From contig NZ_FPAU01000001.1 in the NCBI RefSeq assembly GCF_900116535.1, forward strand, positions 697,687 to 761,686: 64,000 bases of DNA, given 5' to 3'. Under the pieces are notes generated by a model. It saw nothing but the letters and a program-made list of their open reading frames with translations, did not search any database and was not told where the DNA came from. Both the position numbers and the translations under genes were made by a program. Below are positions 60,985-64,000 of this stretch, piece after piece; position 1 is the stretch's first letter; every line of letters begins with the position of its first letter. The stretch is from Kosakonia arachidis. GTDB lineage: Bacteria; Pseudomonadota; Gammaproteobacteria; Enterobacterales; Enterobacteriaceae.

Positions 60985-61040
60985 CTGTTAATCCATACAG
61001 CAACAGTGCCGGGGAGCCCCGGCGCTGTTGTCCGTTTTAG
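60985..61040 (+). terminator. Hairpin between lrp and ftsK
   Basis: CAACAGTGCCGGGG / CCCCGGCGCTGTTG long stem with a 2-4-base loop followed by TCCGTTTTAG. It is a likely lrp terminator, though the U-tract is offset. Confidence 0.6.
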
Positions 61041-61064
61041 CATCAAGGACCTGGAGAGCCTGTC

Positions 61065-64000
61065 TTGAGCCAGGAATACACCGAAGACAAAGAAGTCACA
61101 CTGACCAAGCTTAGCAGCGGGCGCCGACTCCTGGAGGCGTTGCTGATTCTCGTTTCACTGTCTGCCGTCTGGTTGATGGCCGCGCTCTTAAGTTTTAACC
61201 CGTCTGATCCTAGCTGGTCGCAAACGGCCTGGCATGAACCTATCCATAATCTGGGCGGAGTGCCCGGTGCATGGCTTGCCGATACGCTGTTTTTTATTTT
61301 TGGCATTATGGCTTACACCATTCCGGTGATCATCATTGGCGGTTGCTGGTTTGCTTACCGTCACCGCGCCAGTGAAGATTACATCGATTACTTTGCCGTA
61401 TCGCTGCGCATGATTGGTGCGCTGGCGTTGATCCTGACCTCTTGTGGTCTGGCCGCAATTAATGCTGATGATATCTGGTATTTCGCCTCCGGTGGGGTGA
61501 TTGGTAGCCTGCTGAGTACGACACTGCAACCTCTGCTGCGCAGCAGTGGTGGTACGCTCGCGCTGCTCTGCATTTGGGCCGCGGGGTTAACCTTATTTAC
61601 TGGCTGGTCTTGGGTCACCATCGCTGAGAAAATTGGCAGTGTCATCCTCAATATTCTGACCTTCGCCAGTAATCGCACTCGTCGCGATGACACATGGGTT
61701 GATGATGATGAATACGAAGACGACGAAGAGTACGAAGAGGAAAAACCGCGTGAGTCGCGTCGTGCTCGTATTCTTCGTGGGGCGCTGGAACGTCGTAAGC
61801 GAGTGGCTGAAAAATTCGCCAACCCGATGGGGCGTAAAACTGACGAAGCGCTGTTCTCCGGTAAGCGGATGGACGATGAGGAAGAAGAGATCGCATACAG
61901 CGCGAGCGGTGTGCCAGCGGATGCTGACGACGTCCTGTTCTCCGGGCATCGTGCTACTGAAGCTGAGCATGAATACGATCCATTGCTAAACGGGCACAGC
62001 GTTACTGAACCCGTTGTGGCCGCTGCAACAGCGACCACCGCAGCTGTGCAGGCGTATGCAGCACCTGCTGATCCTTATGTTCCGGCTATGCAGCAAAATG
62101 TTGAATGGCCATATGCACAGGCACCTGCCACTGAGGTGCCACAGCAAGCGCCTTATCAGCCAGATCAGTATGCCGACGCTGCTCAGACGGTCCCGTCTCA
62201 TTCTCCTCAGCATACGCTCCCCGAGTGGCAGCAACCTGTCGCAGAAGAGGTGTGGACGCCTGATGCGCCGGTACCGCCGGAAGAAGAGGTTTATGCTCAG
62301 CAGGCGCCGTTGCCTTGGCAAAGCGAATCGCAAGTCGCACCGGCTCCGGAACAGAAAGTCACGCCTGAACCTGAACCGGTCGTTGAAGAAGTAAAACAGA
62401 CTCGTCCGCCGCTTTACTACTTTGAAGAAGTGGAAGAGAAGCGTGCGCGTGAGCGCGAACAACTTGCCGCCTGGTATCAGCCAATCCCTGAGCCTGCTGT
62501 TGAGGAACCCGCGACAAAACCTGCCGTTTTCTCTGCGCCATCGGCCGCAGCATTTGATCCATCCGTTGCTCCTGTCGCGGCGGGTGTACAACAATCTACG
62601 GGCCATGTCACGGCCGCAGCTGCAGCTGTGGCGCCAGTCTTTAGTCTGGCCTCTGGTGGTGCGCCGCGTCCGCAAGTTAAAGAGGGGATTGGTCCGCAAT
62701 TGCCGCGTCCGAACCGCGTTCGTGTTCCGACGCGCCGCGAGCTGGCGTCTTACGGTATCAAATTACCTTCCCAGCGTATGGCAGCAGAGCGCGCCCGCGA
62801 GGAAGAAGTGCGTCAGCATGATGATGACGAAGCTGATATGCTGCAACAGAACGAACTGGCTCGCCAGTTTGCTGCTACACAGCAAGATCGCTATGGAAAT
62901 GAATTCCAGCACGAAGCACCACCGTTCCATTCGCAGCGCCCGGTAATCAGCGACGAAGAAGCGGAAGAAGCTGAGCTGGCCAGCCAGTTCGCAGCCTCTC
63001 AGCAACAGCGCTATTCGGGGGACCAACCAGCAGGTGCCCATGCGTTTACGCCTGAAGATTTTGCGTTTTCACCGATGAAAACGCTGGTTGATGATGGTCC
63101 GCACGAACCGTTGTTCACGCCAGGCGTGATGCCAGAGTCAGTGCCGCCAGTACAGCAGCCGCATCATCAACAACCGACGCCGCCGCAATACCAGCAGCCA
63201 GCACAGTCGCACTATCAGCCACAGGTTCAACAGGCAGTTCAGCAGCCCGCTATGGCGCAGCAACGGCATCAGGCTGCACCACAGCCGCAAGAGAGTTTGA
63301 TCCATCCGCTGTTGATGCGTAATGGTGATAGCCGACCGGTGCAGAAACCGACTACGCCGCTGCCATCACTGGATCTGTTGACGCAACCGCCAGCGGAAGT
63401 TGAACCTGTTGATACCTTTGCGCTTGAGCAAATGGCGCGCCTGGTCGAAGCGCGTCTGGCCGATTTCCGCATCAAAGCCGATGTAGTGAATTATTCGCCG
63501 GGGCCGGTGATTACCCGCTTTGAGTTGAATCTGGCACCTGGGGTGAAAGCCGCGCGTATTTCCAACCTGTCTCGTGATCTGGCGCGTTCGCTTTCCACCG
63601 TTGCCGTACGCGTGGTGGAAGTGATCCCCGGCAAACCATATGTTGGCCTGGAATTACCGAACAAGAAACGTCAGACCGTCTATCTGCGTGAAGTACTGGA
63701 TTGCGTGAAATTCCGGGAAAGCCCTTCGCCGCTGACCGTGGTGCTGGGTAAAGATATCGCCGGCGATCCGGTGATTGCCGATCTGGCGAAAATGCCGCAC
63801 CTGCTGGTTGCCGGGACAACTGGCTCTGGTAAGTCGGTGGGCGTGAACGCCATGATCCTCAGCATGCTGTATAAAGCGACGCCGGAAGAGGTGCGCTTTA
63901 TTATGATCGACCCGAAAATGCTGGAACTTTCGGTATATGAAGGCATCCCCCATCTGCTGACCGAAGTGGTTACCGATATGAAAGATGCCGCCAATGCGTT
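61065..64000 (+). CDS. ftsK: DNA translocase FtsK (5' part, runs off the window)
   Basis: Open from TTG 61065 to the window end (978 codons seen). GGAG lies 8 bases before the TTG, and the start [20 protein letters not shown] equals that of E. coli FtsK. Four N-terminal membrane helices (about 25-180) anchor it in the septum. A long acidic, then Pro/Gln/Ala-rich linker (about 200-790) follows, with two tandem motifs [14 protein letters not shown] and [15 protein letters not shown]. The motor domain begins near 61065+2340 ([20 protein letters not shown]) and Walker [11 protein letters not shown] is present; the gamma domain lies beyond the window. It pumps DNA toward dif and activates XerCD during division. 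Confidence 0.97.
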   Translation, partial: MSQEYTEDKEVTLTKLSSGRRLLEALLILVSLSAVWLMAALLSFNPSDPSWSQTAWHEPIHNLGGVPGAWLADTLFFIFGIMAYTIPVIIIGGCWFAYRHRASEDYIDYFAVSLRMIGALALILTSCGLAAINADDIWYFASGGVIGSLLSTTLQPLLRSSGGTLALLCIWAAGLTLFTGWSWVTIAEKIGSVILNILTFASNRTRRDDTWVDDDEYEDDEEYEEEKPRESRRARILRGALERRKRVAEKFANPMGRKTDEALFSGKRMDDEEEEIAYSASGVPADADDVLFSGHRATEAEHEYDPLLNGHSVTEPVVAAATATTAAVQAYAAPADPYVPAMQQNVEWPYAQAPATEVPQQAPYQPDQYADAAQTVPSHSPQHTLPEWQQPVAEEVWTPDAPVPPEEEVYAQQAPLPWQSESQVAPAPEQKVTPEPEPVVEEVKQTRPPLYYFEEVEEKRAREREQLAAWYQPIPEPAVEEPATKPAVFSAPSAAAFDPSVAPVAAGVQQSTGHVTAAAAAVAPVFSLASGGAPRPQVKEGIGPQLPRPNRVRVPTRRELASYGIKLPSQRMAAERAREEEVRQHDDDEADMLQQNELARQFAATQQDRYGNEFQHEAPPFHSQRPVISDEEAEEAELASQFAASQQQRYSGDQPAGAHAFTPEDFAFSPMKTLVDDGPHEPLFTPGVMPESVPPVQQPHHQQPTPPQYQQPAQSHYQPQVQQAVQQPAMAQQRHQAAPQPQESLIHPLLMRNGDSRPVQKPTTPLPSLDLLTQPPAEVEPVDTFALEQMARLVEARLADFRIKADVVNYSPGPVITRFELNLAPGVKAARISNLSRDLARSLSTVAVRVVEVIPGKPYVGLELPNKKRQTVYLREVLDCVKFRESPSPLTVVLGKDIAGDPVIADLAKMPHLLVAGTTGSGKSVGVNAMILSMLYKATPEEVRFIMIDPKMLELSVYEGIPHLLTEVVTDMKDAANA

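Noticed and set aside
61986-62699. Arg-rich open frames opposite the ftsK linker
   Set aside because: They arise from the repetitive Pro/Gln-rich linker of ftsK read in other frames.

Overview
This window is chromosomal DNA from a gamma-proteobacterium of the family Enterobacteriaceae. Gene order from about 8.9 kb onward follows the Escherichia coli K-12 segment ybjL-ybjM-grxA-nfsA-rimK-ybjN-potFGHI-ybjO-rlmC ... artJ-artMQIP-ybjPQ-amiD-ybjST-ltaE-poxB-hcr-hcp-lysO-ybjD-ybjX-macAB-cspD-clpSA-infA-aat-cydCD-trxB-lrp-ftsK. Protein similarity is high but below E. coli identity, and some E. coli genes (ybjC, aqpZ, tRNA serW) are missing while others are added. This suggests a relative such as Kosakonia, Enterobacter or Klebsiella; I cannot fix the genus from sequence alone.

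Layout. (1) 1-2.6 kb: rcdA (TetR regulator), a ComB-type phosphatase gene and an alpha/beta hydrolase gene. (2) 2.65-8.73 kb: an AT-rich remnant of a P2/186-type prophage between near-identical 16/17-bp repeats that lie in two terminators. It holds a putative abortive-infection gene (PF16872-like), a decayed integrase, an intact KAP-family NTPase gene, a CI repressor gene with two in-frame stops, a cox/apl-like gene, a broken cII and a broken GIY-YIG gene. (3) 8.9-20.3 kb: the core block from ybjL to rlmC, including the putrescine importer potFGHI. An ERIC element and a sigma-54-like promoter lie ahead of potF. (4) 20.3-27.6 kb: an insertion equivalent to E. coli yagEFGH-xynR (carried on CP4-6 in K-12) for xylo-oligosaccharide/xylonate use. 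It splits a terminator hairpin and duplicates 12 bp of it. (5) 27.7-31.5 kb: arginine importer genes with ARG boxes. (6) 31.7-46.9 kb: envelope and redox genes, including the nitrosative-stress pair hcp-hcr with clear NsrR and FNR sites. (7) 47-53.3 kb: macAB efflux, cspD and the clpS-clpA protease adaptor/unfoldase pair. (8) 53.3-64 kb: a structured repeat with inverted ends where E. coli has serW, then infA, aat, cydDC, trxB, lrp and the 5' three quarters of ftsK, which runs off the window.

How parts work together: potFGHI imports putrescine; artJ/artI with artQMP imports arginine; yagEFGH would import xylosides, hydrolyse them, dehydrate xylonate and cleave the keto acid under XynR control; hcr reduces hcp; clpS feeds N-degron proteins to clpA; aat places Leu/Phe on N-termini for the same route; cydDC exports thiols needed for cytochrome bd assembly.

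The most notable part is the prophage remnant. Its phage functions are wrecked, while two genes outside the phage core (the AbiC-like membrane protein and the KAP NTPase) are intact. They flank the dead integrase and are candidate anti-phage cargo kept by selection.
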